Positions 37,188-46,337 are shown, numbered from the stretch's first letter. The stretch: 64,000 nt of DNA from an uncultured Eubacteriales bacterium (GCA_934446675.1 CAKSEL010000003.1:62001-126000), one strand, 5' to 3'. Translations and numbers: made by a program. Notes: a model not told the origin generated them from the letters alone.

Positions 37188-37523
37188 GTGGAAGCAAAAG
37201 CATATTTGAAGGACCTGAGAATTTCTCCCCGCAAGGTGAAGATAGTTCTCGACCTTATCAGAAATAAAGACGTTGCTACCGCAGCAGGTATACTTGCAAA
37301 CACCCCTAAGGCAGCAAGCGAACCCGTTGCAAAGCTTCTCAAGTCGGCAGTTGCCAACGCGGAAAATAACTTCAGCATGGATACTTCCAAGCTCTACGTT
37401 TCCGAGTGTTTCGTAACTCCCGCAAGAACAGCAAAGAGAATACAGCCCAGAGCACAGGGAAGAGCATTCAGAATACTCAAGAGAAGCTCTCATATAACCC
37501 TTGCCGTTGCTGAAAAGGAATAA
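37188..37523 (+). CDS. rplV: 50S ribosomal protein L22
   Basis: 111 residues. The GTG at 37188 is chosen because AAAGGAGG lies just upstream and the product then begins MEAKAYLKDLRISPRKVK, the family start; a GTG 24 bases earlier lies before the ribosome binding site. The beta-hairpin that reaches into the exit tunnel ends in RAQGRAFRILKRSSHI. Confidence 0.95.
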   Translation: MEAKAYLKDLRISPRKVKIVLDLIRNKDVATAAGILANTPKAASEPVAKLLKSAVANAENNFSMDTSKLYVSECFVTPARTAKRIQPRAQGRAFRILKRSSHITLAVAEKE

Positions 37524-37606
37524 TAAATCCTTAAAGGGCAAAACAAAAACATTTTTTCGGCGTTGATTATAACGCAAAAACCAACAAAGGAGGCTTATTA
37601 CGGAGT

Positions 37607-38293
37607 ATGGGTCAGAAAGTTAATCCGCACGGTCTGCGTGTAGGCGTAATTAAAGACTGGGATTCCAGATGGTTCGTAAAAGACGAAGTATTCGGAGATA
37701 CTCTTGTAGCAGACTACAAGCTCAGAAACTGGCTTAAGAAGAAGCTGCAGGGTGCCGGCGTTCCCAAAATAGAAATCGAACGCGAAGGCAAAAGAATAAA
37801 GGTGTTTATCCACTGCGCAAAGCCCGGTATAATAATCGGAAAGCAGGGCGCGGAAATAGATAAGCTTAAGGGCGAAATCGAAGCATTCACAGGTATGCCC
37901 TGTGCAGTAAATGTAGTAGAAGTAAAGCAGCCCGATCTCAACGCACAGCTCGTTGCAGAGTCGATAGCAGCACAGCTCGAAAGAAGAATCGCATTCAGAA
38001 GAGCAATGAAGGGCGCAATCGGAAGAACAATGAAGCTCGGCGCAAAGGGTATAAAGGTTCAGCTTTCCGGACGTCTTAACGGCGCGGAAATCGCAAGAAC
38101 CGAACATTATCATGAGGGTACTATACCGCTTCAGACACTCAGAGCCGATATAGACTACGGATTCTGGGAAGCAAACACCACCTACGGTAAGGTAGGCGTA
38201 AAGGTTTGGATTTACAGAGGCGAGGTCCTTGCAAACGCTGCAAAAAGACAGCAGAAGAAGGCGCCCTCCAAGGCTGAAGGGGGAGAAAGATAA
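37607..38293 (+). CDS. rpsC: 30S ribosomal protein S3
   Basis: 228 residues beginning GQKVNPHGLRVGVIKDWDS. The KH domain has the motif GIIIGKQGAEIDKLK near residue 84. The C-terminal tail is Lys/Ala-rich. S3 lines the mRNA entry tunnel. AAAGGAGG lies about 15 bases before the ATG. It is followed by rplP after two bases. Confidence 0.97.
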   Translation: MGQKVNPHGLRVGVIKDWDSRWFVKDEVFGDTLVADYKLRNWLKKKLQGAGVPKIEIEREGKRIKVFIHCAKPGIIIGKQGAEIDKLKGEIEAFTGMPCAVNVVEVKQPDLNAQLVAESIAAQLERRIAFRRAMKGAIGRTMKLGAKGIKVQLSGRLNGAEIARTEHYHEGTIPLQTLRADIDYGFWEANTTYGKVGVKVWIYRGEVLANAAKRQQKKAPSKAEGGER

Positions 38294-38295
38294 CC

Positions 38296-38721
38296 ATGTT
38301 GATGCCAAAGAGAGTTAAGTACAGAAGAGTACAGAGAGGCAGAATGACCGGCAAGGCTACCAGAGGAAACACGGTTTCTAACGGCGAATTCGGTCTTCAG
38401 GCAGTCGAACCCGCTTGGATCACAAGCAACCAGATAGAAGCAGCCCGTATCGCCATGACAAGATATATCAAGCGTGGCGGACAGGTTTGGATAAAAATAT
38501 TCCCCGACAAGCCCGTTACCGAAAAACCCGCTGAAACCCGTATGGGTTCCGGTAAAGGTTCGCCCGAATATTGGGTAGCTGTTGTAAAGCCCGGCAGAGT
38601 AATGTTTGAAATGGGCGGCGTAACAGAGGAACAGGCAAGAGAGGCTATGCGTCTTGCTTCGCACAAACTGCCTATCAAGTGCAAGTTCGTTAAAAAAGAA
38701 GCAGACGGAATGGAGGCATAA
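38296..38721 (+). CDS. rplP: 50S ribosomal protein L16
   Basis: 141 residues starting MLMPKRVKYRRVQRGRM. GRMTGKATRGN and the P-loop-adjacent MGSGKGSPEYWVAVVKPGR near residue 81 are conserved; the Arg of MGSGKG-type loops is a hydroxylation site in other bacteria. It lies two bases after rpsC, with GGGGGAG inside the rpsC end. Confidence 0.97.
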   Translation: MLMPKRVKYRRVQRGRMTGKATRGNTVSNGEFGLQAVEPAWITSNQIEAARIAMTRYIKRGGQVWIKIFPDKPVTEKPAETRMGSGKGSPEYWVAVVKPGRVMFEMGGVTEEQAREAMRLASHKLPIKCKFVKKEADGMEA

Positions 38722-38724
38722 GCA

Positions 38725-38913
38725 ATGAAAATAACAGAAATAAGAGAGAGAACCTCCGAACAGCTTACCGAACTCCTCAAGGAGCAGAAGGCAGAACTCT
38801 TTAATCTGCGTTTCCAGCATGCGATCCATCAGCTCGATAATCCGCAGAAGATCGTTGAAACCAAGAAGAACATCGCAAAGATCCTTACTGTTCTCACTGA
38901 AAAACAGGCGTAA
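38725..38913 (+). CDS. rpmC: 50S ribosomal protein L29
   Basis: 62 residues, all-helical, with the family core LKEQKAELFNLRFQHAIHQL. It starts three bases after the rplP stop, with GGAGG in the rplP tail, so translation is probably coupled. L29 borders the nascent-chain exit beside L23. Confidence 0.96.
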   Translation: MKITEIRERTSEQLTELLKEQKAELFNLRFQHAIHQLDNPQKIVETKKNIAKILTVLTEKQA

Positions 38914-38934
38914 GCGGGAAAGGAGTTTTAAACA

Positions 38935-39189
38935 ATGGAAAGAAACCTCAGAAAAACCAGAGTCGGCATCGTGTCCAGCGATAAAATGGACAAGACAATA
39001 GTCGTTTCCATTAAGGACAGCGTTAAGCACCCGCTTTATAAAAAGGTCATCAAGAGAACAGTTAAGTTCAAGGCTCATGACGAGAACAACGAGTGCAATA
39101 TCGGAGATAAGGTTGAAATCATGGAGACCAGACCTCTCTCCAAGGACAAGAGATGGCGCCTTGTAAGAATAATCGAAAAGGCAAAATAA
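38935..39189 (+). CDS. rpsQ: 30S ribosomal protein S17
   Basis: 84 residues with the OB-fold signature RVGIVSSDKMDKTIVVSI at the start, KYKAHDE-like KFKAHDENN and IMETRPLSKDKRWRLV near the end. AAAGGAG precedes the ATG. Primary 16S rRNA binder. Normal length. Confidence 0.97.
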   Translation: MERNLRKTRVGIVSSDKMDKTIVVSIKDSVKHPLYKKVIKRTVKFKAHDENNECNIGDKVEIMETRPLSKDKRWRLVRIIEKAK

Positions 39190-39238
39190 GATATTGTATC
39201 TATAAGGTCGATACAATCTACTAAGGAGGACACTAAAC

Positions 39239-39607
39239 ATGATACAACAGCAGACGTTCATGAAAGTAGCCGATAACACCGGCGCTAAGGAACTCATGTG
39301 CATACGTGTGCTCGGCGGTACAGGCAGAAGATATGCCCGTATCGGTGACGTTGTGGTATGTGCCGTTAAAAAGGCAACACCCGGCGGCGTTGTTAAGAAG
39401 GGCGAAGTAGTTAAGGCAGTCGTTGTCAGAACAGTACAGAGCCTCAGACGCGCAGACGGAAGTTATATCAGATTCGATGAAAATGCGGCTGTTATAATAA
39501 ATGCAGATAAAAACCCCAAAGGTACACGTATTTTTGGTCCGGTAGCAAGAGAGCTGCGTGAGAAGGAATATCTCAAGATTCTCTCGCTTGCACCTGAAGT
39601 ACTTTAA
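39239..39607 (+). CDS. rplN: 50S ribosomal protein L14
   Basis: 122 residues starting MIQQQTFMKVADNTGAKELM, with the conserved GGTGRRYARIGDVVVCAVKKA and the C-terminal GTRIFGPVARELR. AAGGAGG lies upstream. L14 forms bridge B8 and is the binding site of the silencing factor RsfS. Confidence 0.97.
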   Translation: MIQQQTFMKVADNTGAKELMCIRVLGGTGRRYARIGDVVVCAVKKATPGGVVKKGEVVKAVVVRTVQSLRRADGSYIRFDENAAVIINADKNPKGTRIFGPVARELREKEYLKILSLAPEVL

Positions 39608-39621
39608 GGGAGGATATGAAA

Positions 39622-39957
39622 ATGGCTCAGACTAAATATCAGAAGAAGCTCGCAGTGCGCAAGGGCGACACCGTAGTCATCAACTCCGGCGACGACAAGG
39701 GCAAAAAGGGCAAGGTTCTCGAAGTTTCTCCCGGAGAAGGCAAGATAATTGTCGAGGGTATAAACACCGTAACCAAGCACGTAAAACCCAGACGTCAGGG
39801 CGAAGAAGGCGGTCTTGTAAAGACCGAAGGCGCGTTCTATGCAAGCAAGGCGAACGTATACTGCGCAAAGTGCGATAAGGGCGTAAGAGTCGGCTACAAG
39901 ACACTTGAAGACGGCAAGAAAGTCCGCGTTTGCACAAAGTGCGGAGAAATTCTTTAA
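39622..39957 (+). CDS. rplX: 50S ribosomal protein L24 with a zinc-ribbon-like C-terminus
   Basis: 111 residues with the KOW motif KGDTVVINSGDDKGKKGKV near residue 14. The C-terminal part adds CAKCDKGVRVGYK and VCTKCGEIL, two CxxC pairs that could bind zinc; many L24 proteins lack them. The ATG at 39622 is chosen because GGGAGG lies eight bases upstream; the ATG six bases earlier is too close. Confidence 0.95.
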   Translation: MAQTKYQKKLAVRKGDTVVINSGDDKGKKGKVLEVSPGEGKIIVEGINTVTKHVKPRRQGEEGGLVKTEGAFYASKANVYCAKCDKGVRVGYKTLEDGKKVRVCTKCGEIL

Positions 39958-39979
39958 TTTGTGAGGGAGGAAACAGAAA

Positions 39980-40522
39980 ATGGCAGCAAGACTTAAAGAA
40001 ACATATAAAAACGAAGTCGCTCCCGCACTCATGAAGAAATTCGAGTATAAAAGCCCGATGCAGATCCCGAAACTCGAAAAGGTTGTTCTGAACATCGGCG
40101 CGGGCGACGCTAAAGATAACGCAAAGGTTATCGACAATATAATCGCAGACCTCGAAACCATCACCGGTCAGAAGGCAGTACCTACTTTCGCAAGAAAGTC
40201 CGTCGCAAACTTCAAGATCCGTCAGGGTATGAAGATAGGTGCAAAGGTAACGCTCAGAAGCGACAAGATGTATGAGTTTGTAGACAGACTCTTCAACCTC
40301 GCTCTTCCCCGTGTGCGTGACTTCAAGGGTATCAACCCCGATTCCTTCGACGGCAGAGGCAACTACTCCCTCGGTCTTAAGGAACAGCTCATATTCCCTG
40401 AAATCGAGTACGATAAAATCGAAAAGATCAGAGGTATGGACATAGTATTCGTAACCACAGCAAACGATGACGAACAGGCAAGAGAGCTTCTCAGACTTCT
40501 CGGCGCCCCGTTCGCTAAATAA
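39980..40522 (+). CDS. rplE: 50S ribosomal protein L5
   Basis: 180 residues with KVVLNIGAGDAK near residue 34, the RQGMKIGAKVTLR segment near residue 81 and the C-terminal GMDIVFVTTA. L5 binds 5S rRNA and the P-site tRNA. GGGAGG precedes the ATG. Confidence 0.97.
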   Translation: MAARLKETYKNEVAPALMKKFEYKSPMQIPKLEKVVLNIGAGDAKDNAKVIDNIIADLETITGQKAVPTFARKSVANFKIRQGMKIGAKVTLRSDKMYEFVDRLFNLALPRVRDFKGINPDSFDGRGNYSLGLKEQLIFPEIEYDKIEKIRGMDIVFVTTANDDEQARELLRLLGAPFAK

Positions 40523-40540
40523 GAGGGGTAGGTAGTAAGA

Positions 40541-40726
40541 ATGGCAAAGAAGTCAATGATATTAAAGCAGCAGAAGACACAGAAGTTTTCTACTCGCGAA
40601 TATAACAGATGTAAAATTTGCGGACGCCCCCATGCTTATATGAGAAAGTACGGTATCTGCCGTATCTGCTTCAGAGAACTCGCGTATAAGGGCGAGATTC
40701 CGGGAGTTAAAAAGGCAAGCTGGTAA
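40541..40726 (+). CDS. rpsN: 30S ribosomal protein S14, zinc-binding type (type Z)
   Basis: 61 residues, the short form. CKICGRPHAY and CRICFRELA give the four-cysteine zinc site; the zinc-free long form common under zinc shortage is absent here. It starts KKSMILKQQKTQKFSTREY. AGGGGTAGGTAG precedes the ATG. Confidence 0.97.
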   Translation: MAKKSMILKQQKTQKFSTREYNRCKICGRPHAYMRKYGICRICFRELAYKGEIPGVKKASW

Positions 40727-40764
40727 TCACAATCTCATTTAAATTAACAAGGAGGTCAATAATA

Positions 40765-41163
40765 ATGCAGATAACAGATGTTATAGCAGATATGCTTACG
40801 CGTATTCGTAATGCAAATTCTTCAAAGCACGCAACTGTTGATGTCCCCGCTTCCGGCGTTAAAAAGGCAATCGCCGATATACTCGTTGAAGAGGGCTATA
40901 TAAGCTCCTACGAGATAGTGGACAACGGTCCTCAGGGAATCATCAGAATAACGCTCAAGTACGGCGCAAACAAGTCCAAGGTCATTCAGGGTCTCAGACG
41001 CGTTTCAAAGCCCGGACTCAGAATATATACGAGCTGTGAGGATATGCCCAAGGTCATGAAGGGTCTCGGCATAGCAATCATCTCAACATCAAAGGGCATC
41101 ATGACCGACAAGCAGGCTAAGAAGCTTCATGTCGGCGGAGAAGTTCTCGCATTCGTCTGGTAA
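40765..41163 (+). CDS. rpsH: 30S ribosomal protein S8
   Basis: 132 residues beginning TDVIADMLTRIRNANSSKH, with the C-terminal rRNA-binding STSKGIMTDKQAKKLHVGGEVLAFVW. S8 is the autogenous regulator of the spc operon in E. coli; no matching site was looked for successfully here. AAGGAGG precedes the ATG. Confidence 0.97.
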   Translation: MQITDVIADMLTRIRNANSSKHATVDVPASGVKKAIADILVEEGYISSYEIVDNGPQGIIRITLKYGANKSKVIQGLRRVSKPGLRIYTSCEDMPKVMKGLGIAIISTSKGIMTDKQAKKLHVGGEVLAFVW

Positions 41164-41241
41164 GACGATACGAATTGACTCTGTAAGGCAAAAAACGCAT
41201 ACAGAGAAAGAAAATCGTAATTAACGCAAAGGAGAAACATT

Positions 41242-41781
41242 ATGTCAAGAATAGGTAGACAGCCTGTTACTGTTCCTGCCGGCGTTGAAGTAAAAATCGA
41301 CGAGGGCAACTGCGTGACTGTCAAGGGCCCTAAGGGTACGCTTACTCAGACTTTCAGTCCCGATATGACAATAAAGCTTGATAACGGCGCACTTACCGTA
41401 GAACGTCACAGCGAAGACAAGCAGTACAGAGCACTCCACGGTTTAACCCGCTCGCTCCTTCATAACATGGTCGAGGGTGTAACCAACGGATATCAGAAGA
41501 CACTTGAGGTTAACGGCGTAGGTTACCGTGCAGCCAAAGAGGGCAAGACTCTCGTGCTTACCATCGGTTACTCGCATCTCGTAAAGATCGACGAAGAACC
41601 CGGTATCACATTTGAAGTACCCGACGCAAACAAGGTCGTAATAAGCGGCATTGACAAGCAGAAGGTCGGAGCAGTCGCAGCGGTAATCAGAAGCAAGAGA
41701 CCGCCCGAACCCTACCACGGCAAGGGCATCAAATATGCTGATGAACACATCAGACGTAAGTCCGGTAAGGCCGGTAAGTAA
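41242..41781 (+). CDS. rplF: 50S ribosomal protein L6
   Basis: 179 residues, two tandem copies of the L6 fold. It starts SRIGRQPVTVPAGVEV and carries the signature RPPEPYHGKGIKYADEHIRRK near the C-terminus. AAAGGAG precedes the ATG. L6 lies near the sarcin-ricin loop. A 78-base gap separates it from rpsH. Confidence 0.97.
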   Translation: MSRIGRQPVTVPAGVEVKIDEGNCVTVKGPKGTLTQTFSPDMTIKLDNGALTVERHSEDKQYRALHGLTRSLLHNMVEGVTNGYQKTLEVNGVGYRAAKEGKTLVLTIGYSHLVKIDEEPGITFEVPDANKVVISGIDKQKVGAVAAVIRSKRPPEPYHGKGIKYADEHIRRKSGKAGK

Positions 41782-41802
41782 TAAAGAAGGGAGTGCAGAT
41801 AA

Positions 41803-42162
41803 ATGGTTACAAGAAAAGACAGTAACATTCAGCGTAAAAAGAGACACACAAGAGTACGTGCTAAGATCAGCGGAACTGCATCCCGTCCTCGTCTGTGCGT
41901 ATATCGTTCACTCAGCAATATCTATGCACAGATAATAGACGATACCTGCGGAAAGACTCTTGCAAGCGCATCTTCCAACGAAAAGGATTTCGCAATTTAC
42001 GGCGGAAACAAGGAAGCTGCTAAAAAGGTCGGCGAAGCTATTGCAAAGCGCGCAGCTGAAAAGGGTATTACCGAAGTCGTATTCGACAGAGGCGGATATA
42101 TCTTCCACGGACGCGTAAAAGAGCTTGCTGAAGGCGCGCGTGAAGGCGGATTAAAATTCTAA
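41803..42162 (+). CDS. rplR: 50S ribosomal protein L18
   Basis: 119 residues. The basic N-terminus is RKKRHTRVRAKISGTASRPR, and the 5S rRNA-binding domain has VYRSLSNIYAQIIDD and FDRGGYIFHGRVKELAEGAREGG at the end. AGGGAG lies upstream of the ATG, 21 bases after rplF. Confidence 0.97.
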   Translation: MVTRKDSNIQRKKRHTRVRAKISGTASRPRLCVYRSLSNIYAQIIDDTCGKTLASASSNEKDFAIYGGNKEAAKKVGEAIAKRAAEKGITEVVFDRGGYIFHGRVKELAEGAREGGLKF

Positions 42163-42173
42163 GGAGGGTTAAC

Positions 42174-42680
42174 ATGGCTAGAAATATAGACCCTGCAACA
42201 CTCGGCGAACTTACCGAAACAGTTGTTGAAACAAGAAGAGTTTCAAAGACCGTTAAGGGCGGACGTATCATGAGATTTGCCGCAGTTGTAGTAGTTGGAG
42301 ACCAGAACGGTCATGTTGGCTACGGTATCGGTAAATCTGCCGAAGTACCCGAAGCCATCAGAAAAGCGATCGAGGACGCAAAGAAAAACATCATAGAGGT
42401 ATCCTTGAAGAATACATCTATTCCTCATGATATTATAGGCGAGTTCGGTGCGGCAAGAGTTCTCTTGAAGCCCGCCGCAGAAGGTACCGGTATAATCGCC
42501 GGCGGTACGGTCCGTGCCGTTGTCGAAGCAGCCGGAATCAAGAATATCAGAGCAAAGTGCTTGCGCAGCAATAATAAGATAAATGTTGTCAAGGCAACAT
42601 TTGAAGGTCTCAGAGCCATCAGAAGCGCTGAAGAAGTAGCTAAGATGCGCGGCAAGACCGTAGAAGAAATCAGAGGCTAA
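42174..42680 (+). CDS. rpsE: 30S ribosomal protein S5
   Basis: 168 residues with the double-stranded RNA-binding-like N-domain (VVVGDQNGHVGYGIGKSAEVP near residue 40) and the C-domain LLKPAAEGTGIIAGGTVRAV near residue 100. These are sites of accuracy (ram) mutations in other bacteria. AAGGAGGG precedes the ATG. Confidence 0.97.
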   Translation: MARNIDPATLGELTETVVETRRVSKTVKGGRIMRFAAVVVVGDQNGHVGYGIGKSAEVPEAIRKAIEDAKKNIIEVSLKNTSIPHDIIGEFGAARVLLKPAAEGTGIIAGGTVRAVVEAAGIKNIRAKCLRSNNKINVVKATFEGLRAIRSAEEVAKMRGKTVEEIRG

Positions 42681-42694
42681 GGAGGAAGATTGCA

Positions 42695-42877
42695 ATGTCA
42701 AAGGTAAAGATTACTCTCACTAAAAGCCTGATCGGACGTAAGTCAAATCAGATTGCAACCGCCAACTCCCTTGGTTTACGTAAGATCAACGACACCACAG
42801 TACAGGAAGCTAACGCAGTAACCGAAGGAAAGATCCGCGTTATCAGCCACTTGGTAACCGTTGAACAGGAGGGCTGA
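42695..42877 (+). CDS. rpmD: 50S ribosomal protein L30
   Basis: 60 residues, the bacterial short form, with KVKITLTKSLIGRKSNQIAT and the SLGLRKINDTTV core. AAGGAGG precedes the ATG. L30 is absent from some lineages, so its presence is mildly informative. It is followed by rplO after two bases. Confidence 0.96.
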   Translation: MSKVKITLTKSLIGRKSNQIATANSLGLRKINDTTVQEANAVTEGKIRVISHLVTVEQEG

Positions 42878-42879
42878 TT

Positions 42880-43323
42880 ATGAAACTTCATGAATTGACA
42901 CCCGCTGCAGGTTCTTCCAAGAAGGCTTGGAGAAAAGGCCGCGGACCCGGTTCCGGTAACGGTAAGACAGCCGGCCGCGGACATAAAGGTCAGAACGCGC
43001 GCACAGGCGGCGGCGTAAGACCCGGATTTGAAGGCGGTCAGATACCGCTTTACAGAAGACTCCCCAAGAGAGGCTTCACAAATGACATCTTCAAGAAGGA
43101 ATACGCTGTAATCAACGTAGACGCACTTGACAGATTCAACGACGGCGATACCGTATCTATCGAAACTCTTATCGAACAGGGAATCGTAAAGAAAGAGCTT
43201 TGCGGTCTTAAGGTTCTCGGAAGAGGCGAAATAACCAAAAAGCTTACCGTTAAAGCGACAATCTTCTCCGCAGGCGCGAAGGAGAAAATAGAAGCCGCAG
43301 GCGGAAAGGCTGAGGTGATCTGA
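42880..43323 (+). CDS. rplO: 50S ribosomal protein L15
   Basis: 147 residues with the Gly/Arg-rich N-terminal extension (KGRGPGSGNGKTAGRGHKGQ near residue 20) and the globular GRGEITKKLTVKA near residue 109. It starts two bases after rpmD, using GGAGG in the rpmD tail, and ends one base before secY. Confidence 0.97.
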   Translation: MKLHELTPAAGSSKKAWRKGRGPGSGNGKTAGRGHKGQNARTGGGVRPGFEGGQIPLYRRLPKRGFTNDIFKKEYAVINVDALDRFNDGDTVSIETLIEQGIVKKELCGLKVLGRGEITKKLTVKATIFSAGAKEKIEAAGGKAEVI

Positions 43324-43324
43324 A

Positions 43325-44611
43325 GTGCTGCAGACAATTAAGAACGCATGGAAGATCACTGATCTCAGAAAAAAGATGCTCTTCACGATTCTTATCGTGG
43401 TGCTTTACAGACTTGGCTCGGTAATCCCCGTTCCCTTTATAAACTCCGCAATGCTTCAGACTGCATTCGGCGAAACCCAGAGCCTGTTTGCATACTTCAA
43501 TATCCTCTCGGGTGACGCGTTCTCAAGAGCCACGCTGTTTGCACTCTCAATTTCACCGTATATTACCGCATCCATAGTTATCCAGCTTCTCACCATCGCA
43601 ATTCCGGCACTCGAAAGAATGTCCAAAGAGGGCGAAGCAGGCAGAAAGAAGCTCACTCAGATAACAAGATACGCAACCGTAGCTCTTGCACTTATAACAA
43701 GTATCGGCTACTACACCTACCTCAGATCCTATCAGATGCTCACCGCAGGCGCATACACCGCATTCCATGCAGTCGTAATAATCGCTTGCTACTGCGCAGG
43801 CGCCGCAATAATCATGTGGCTCGCTGAAAAGATCAATGAGAAGGGCGTCGGAAACGGTATCTCAATCATACTTTTTGCAAATATAGTTGCCAGCCTTCCC
43901 AATATGCTCTATGCAGCATTCGTAAGAGCCGGCACTAACGGAACTCTCGGCATACTCATTCCCGTAATCACGGTAGTAATTCTCGTTGCAATGGTAATCT
44001 TCATTGTATACGTTACAAATGCCGAGCGCAGACTTCCCGTCCAGTACGCAAAGCGTCAGGTCGGCAGAAGAATGTACGGCGGTCAGAGCACTTACCTTCC
44101 CATGAAGCTCAATATGTCCGGCGTTATGCCGATAATCTTTGCAAGCTCCATCGCGGCTATCCCCACGACTCTTGCTCTGATTATCAAACCGAGATCCGGT
44201 TCCGTATGGGATCACATCGTAAGATTTTTCTCTTCGACTTCGTGGTTCTACATGGTAATCTACTTCCTGCTTATCATCGGATTCTCGTACTTCTACCTTG
44301 CAATTTCCTTTAATCCTATCGAGATTGCAAACAATCTCAAGAATAACGGCGGCTTTATCCCCGGTATTCGTCCCGGTAAGCCTACTACCGATTATATTTC
44401 AAAGATTCTTTCGAGAGTAACTCTCATCGGTGCAATCTTCCTCGGTCTCGTAGCTACGCTTCCGCTTATCATAGGTATGATAAACACCAACCTTTCCGGT
44501 CTTGCATTCGGAGGTTCGTCGCTTCTCATTCTCGTAAGCGTTGCACTTGAAACCGTTAAGGAAATCGAAGCTCAGATGACCATGCGTCATTATAAAGGCT
44601 TCCTGGAATAA
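43325..44611 (+). CDS. secY: Preprotein translocase subunit SecY
   Basis: 428 residues with ten predicted membrane helices forming the Sec channel. It has the plug-region LGSVIPVPFIN near residue 28, SPYITASIVIQLL near residue 76, the cytoplasmic loop NAERRLPVQYAKRQVG near residue 235 and a C-terminal MTMRHYKGFLE. The GTG start lies one base after the rplO stop, with AGGTGA in the overlap region, so it is translationally coupled. Normal length. Confidence 0.97.
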   Translation: MLQTIKNAWKITDLRKKMLFTILIVVLYRLGSVIPVPFINSAMLQTAFGETQSLFAYFNILSGDAFSRATLFALSISPYITASIVIQLLTIAIPALERMSKEGEAGRKKLTQITRYATVALALITSIGYYTYLRSYQMLTAGAYTAFHAVVIIACYCAGAAIIMWLAEKINEKGVGNGISIILFANIVASLPNMLYAAFVRAGTNGTLGILIPVITVVILVAMVIFIVYVTNAERRLPVQYAKRQVGRRMYGGQSTYLPMKLNMSGVMPIIFASSIAAIPTTLALIIKPRSGSVWDHIVRFFSSTSWFYMVIYFLLIIGFSYFYLAISFNPIEIANNLKNNGGFIPGIRPGKPTTDYISKILSRVTLIGAIFLGLVATLPLIIGMINTNLSGLAFGGSSLLILVSVALETVKEIEAQMTMRHYKGFLE

Positions 44612-44634
44612 ACCGACGCACGAAAGGAATAAGA

Positions 44635-45267
44635 ATGAATATAATCTTTTTGGGCGCACCCGGCGCAGGAAAAGGAACCCAGGCTGAAATAGTCAGCAAA
44701 AAGCTTAATATACCGACAATCTCTACCGGTAACATCATAAGAGCCGCTATAAAAGGCGGCACCGAGATGGGCAAAGCCGCAAAGAGCTATATCGATAACG
44801 GTGCGCTTGTGCCGGACGAGGTTGTTATAGGTATTATAAAGGACAGACTTGCTGAGGACGACTGCAAAAACGGATTTATACTCGACGGTTTTCCGCGTAC
44901 AATCCCGCAGGCAGAGGCTCTCGACAAGATGGGCGTTAAGATTGACGCCGTTGTTGAAATTGACGTGCCGGACGAGGAAATCGTCACCCGTATGGGCGGC
45001 AGACGCGTTTGCCTGAAGTGCGGTGCGACATATCACACAAAATATAATCCCCCGAAAACCGAAAATGTTTGCGATAACTGCAGCGAGGCACTCACAATCC
45101 GTAAGGACGACGATCCCGCAGTAGTAAAGAGCAGACTTGAGGTTTATCATAAGGAAACCGAACCGTTGAAGAGTTTTTACGGTGCAAAGGGACTTGTCAA
45201 GACCGTAGTCGGTCAGGAAAAGCTCGATGATACCACGGCTCTTACACTCGCGGCACTCGGTATTTAA
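44635..45267 (+). CDS. adk: Adenylate kinase with zinc-type lid
   Basis: Adenylate kinase equilibrates ATP + AMP with 2 ADP. 210 residues with the P-loop GAPGAGKGTQA at residues 7-17, the AMP-binding GFPRTIPQAEAL near residue 85, and a lid carrying CLKCGATYH and CDNC, the four-cysteine zinc form usual in Gram-positive bacteria. GAAAGGAA precedes the ATG. Its place after secY is standard. Confidence 0.97.
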   Translation: MNIIFLGAPGAGKGTQAEIVSKKLNIPTISTGNIIRAAIKGGTEMGKAAKSYIDNGALVPDEVVIGIIKDRLAEDDCKNGFILDGFPRTIPQAEALDKMGVKIDAVVEIDVPDEEIVTRMGGRRVCLKCGATYHTKYNPPKTENVCDNCSEALTIRKDDDPAVVKSRLEVYHKETEPLKSFYGAKGLVKTVVGQEKLDDTTALTLAALGI

Positions 45268-45287
45268 GCAGTCGAGGACTGATATTA

Positions 45288-46034
45288 ATGATCAAACTTA
45301 AAAATAACGCAGAGCTTGAACTTATGCGTAAGGCAGGAGAGATCACAGCCGGCGCGCTTATGACAGCCGAAGGGCTGATCAAACCCGGTGTGACCTTGAA
45401 GCACATAGATTCGGAAATCCGCCGCTTTATAGAAAGCCATAACTGTACTCCGTCTTTTCTCGGATACAGCGGATTCCCGGCAAGTGCCTGCATAAGTATT
45501 AACGAACAGGTAATTCACGGAATTCCCGGTGAAAGACGTCTTGAAGAAGGAGATATTGTAAAGGTCGACGTCGGTGCGGTCTATAAAGGCTATAACGGCG
45601 ACGCCGCAAGAACCTTCTTCTGCGGAAAAGTAAGCGACGAGGCAGTGAAACTCGAAAAGATAACACGGGAAAGTTTCTTTGAAGGAATCAAAAATGCGCG
45701 TCCCGGAAACCGCATAGGAGATATTTCGCACGCGGTTGAGGAATATGTGGTATCAAACGGATTTTCCGTCGTAAAGAGCTTCGTCGGCCACGGCGTCGGC
45801 GCAGAACTTCACGAAGATCCCGAAGTTCCCAATTTCGGCAGAGCCGGCAGAGGCCCGAGAATTTACGAGGGTATGACGATCGCAGTCGAACCTATGGTAA
45901 ACGCCGGAACCGAAGAGGTCGAGGTGCAGAGCAACGGCTGGACTGTGGTAACAATCGACGGCAAGCTTTCGGCGCACTATGAAAATACCATAGCCGTAAC
46001 CGAAAACGGAACCGAAATACTCACGCTTTATTAA
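45288..46034 (+). CDS. map: Methionine aminopeptidase, type I
   Basis: 248 residues with the metal ligands in VDVGAVYKGYNGDAART (two Asp), GHGVGAELHEDP (His), EPMV (Glu) and HYENTIAVTE (Glu), the complete pita-bread metalloenzyme set. It removes N-terminal Met from new proteins. It starts about 20 bases after adk; the ribosome binding site GAGGAC is modest. Confidence 0.96.
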   Translation: MIKLKNNAELELMRKAGEITAGALMTAEGLIKPGVTLKHIDSEIRRFIESHNCTPSFLGYSGFPASACISINEQVIHGIPGERRLEEGDIVKVDVGAVYKGYNGDAARTFFCGKVSDEAVKLEKITRESFFEGIKNARPGNRIGDISHAVEEYVVSNGFSVVKSFVGHGVGAELHEDPEVPNFGRAGRGPRIYEGMTIAVEPMVNAGTEEVEVQSNGWTVVTIDGKLSAHYENTIAVTENGTEILTLY

Positions 46035-46070
46035 GCAGGCTGCAAATAATGTTAAGTGGAGGAAAATGTT

Positions 46071-46289
46071 TTGTCAAAGGACGACGTTATCGAATTTGAG
46101 GGCGTTGTAACGGAGGCTCTTCCGAACGCAACGTTTCTTGTAAAGCTGCCTAACGATCATGTGGTAACGGCACATATCTCCGGCAAGCTGAGAATGAATT
46201 TTATAAGAATTCTGCCCGGAGATAAAGTTACGGTCGAGGTTTCAAGCTACGACTTAACCAAGGGCAGGATCACTTGGCGGGCAAAGTAA
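46071..46289 (+). CDS. infA: Translation initiation factor IF-1
   Basis: 72 residues, one OB-fold, beginning MSKDDVIEFEGVVTEALPN and ending LTKGRITWRAK. The start is TTG at 46071, eight bases after GTGGAGG. An upstream GTG is part of that ribosome binding site and is rejected. IF-1 blocks the A site during initiation. Confidence 0.95.
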   Translation: MSKDDVIEFEGVVTEALPNATFLVKLPNDHVVTAHISGKLRMNFIRILPGDKVTVEVSSYDLTKGRITWRAK

Positions 46290-46337
46290 TAAAATATTTT
46301 GTTATGGTGCTCTCCCAATTAACAGGAGGATTTCAAA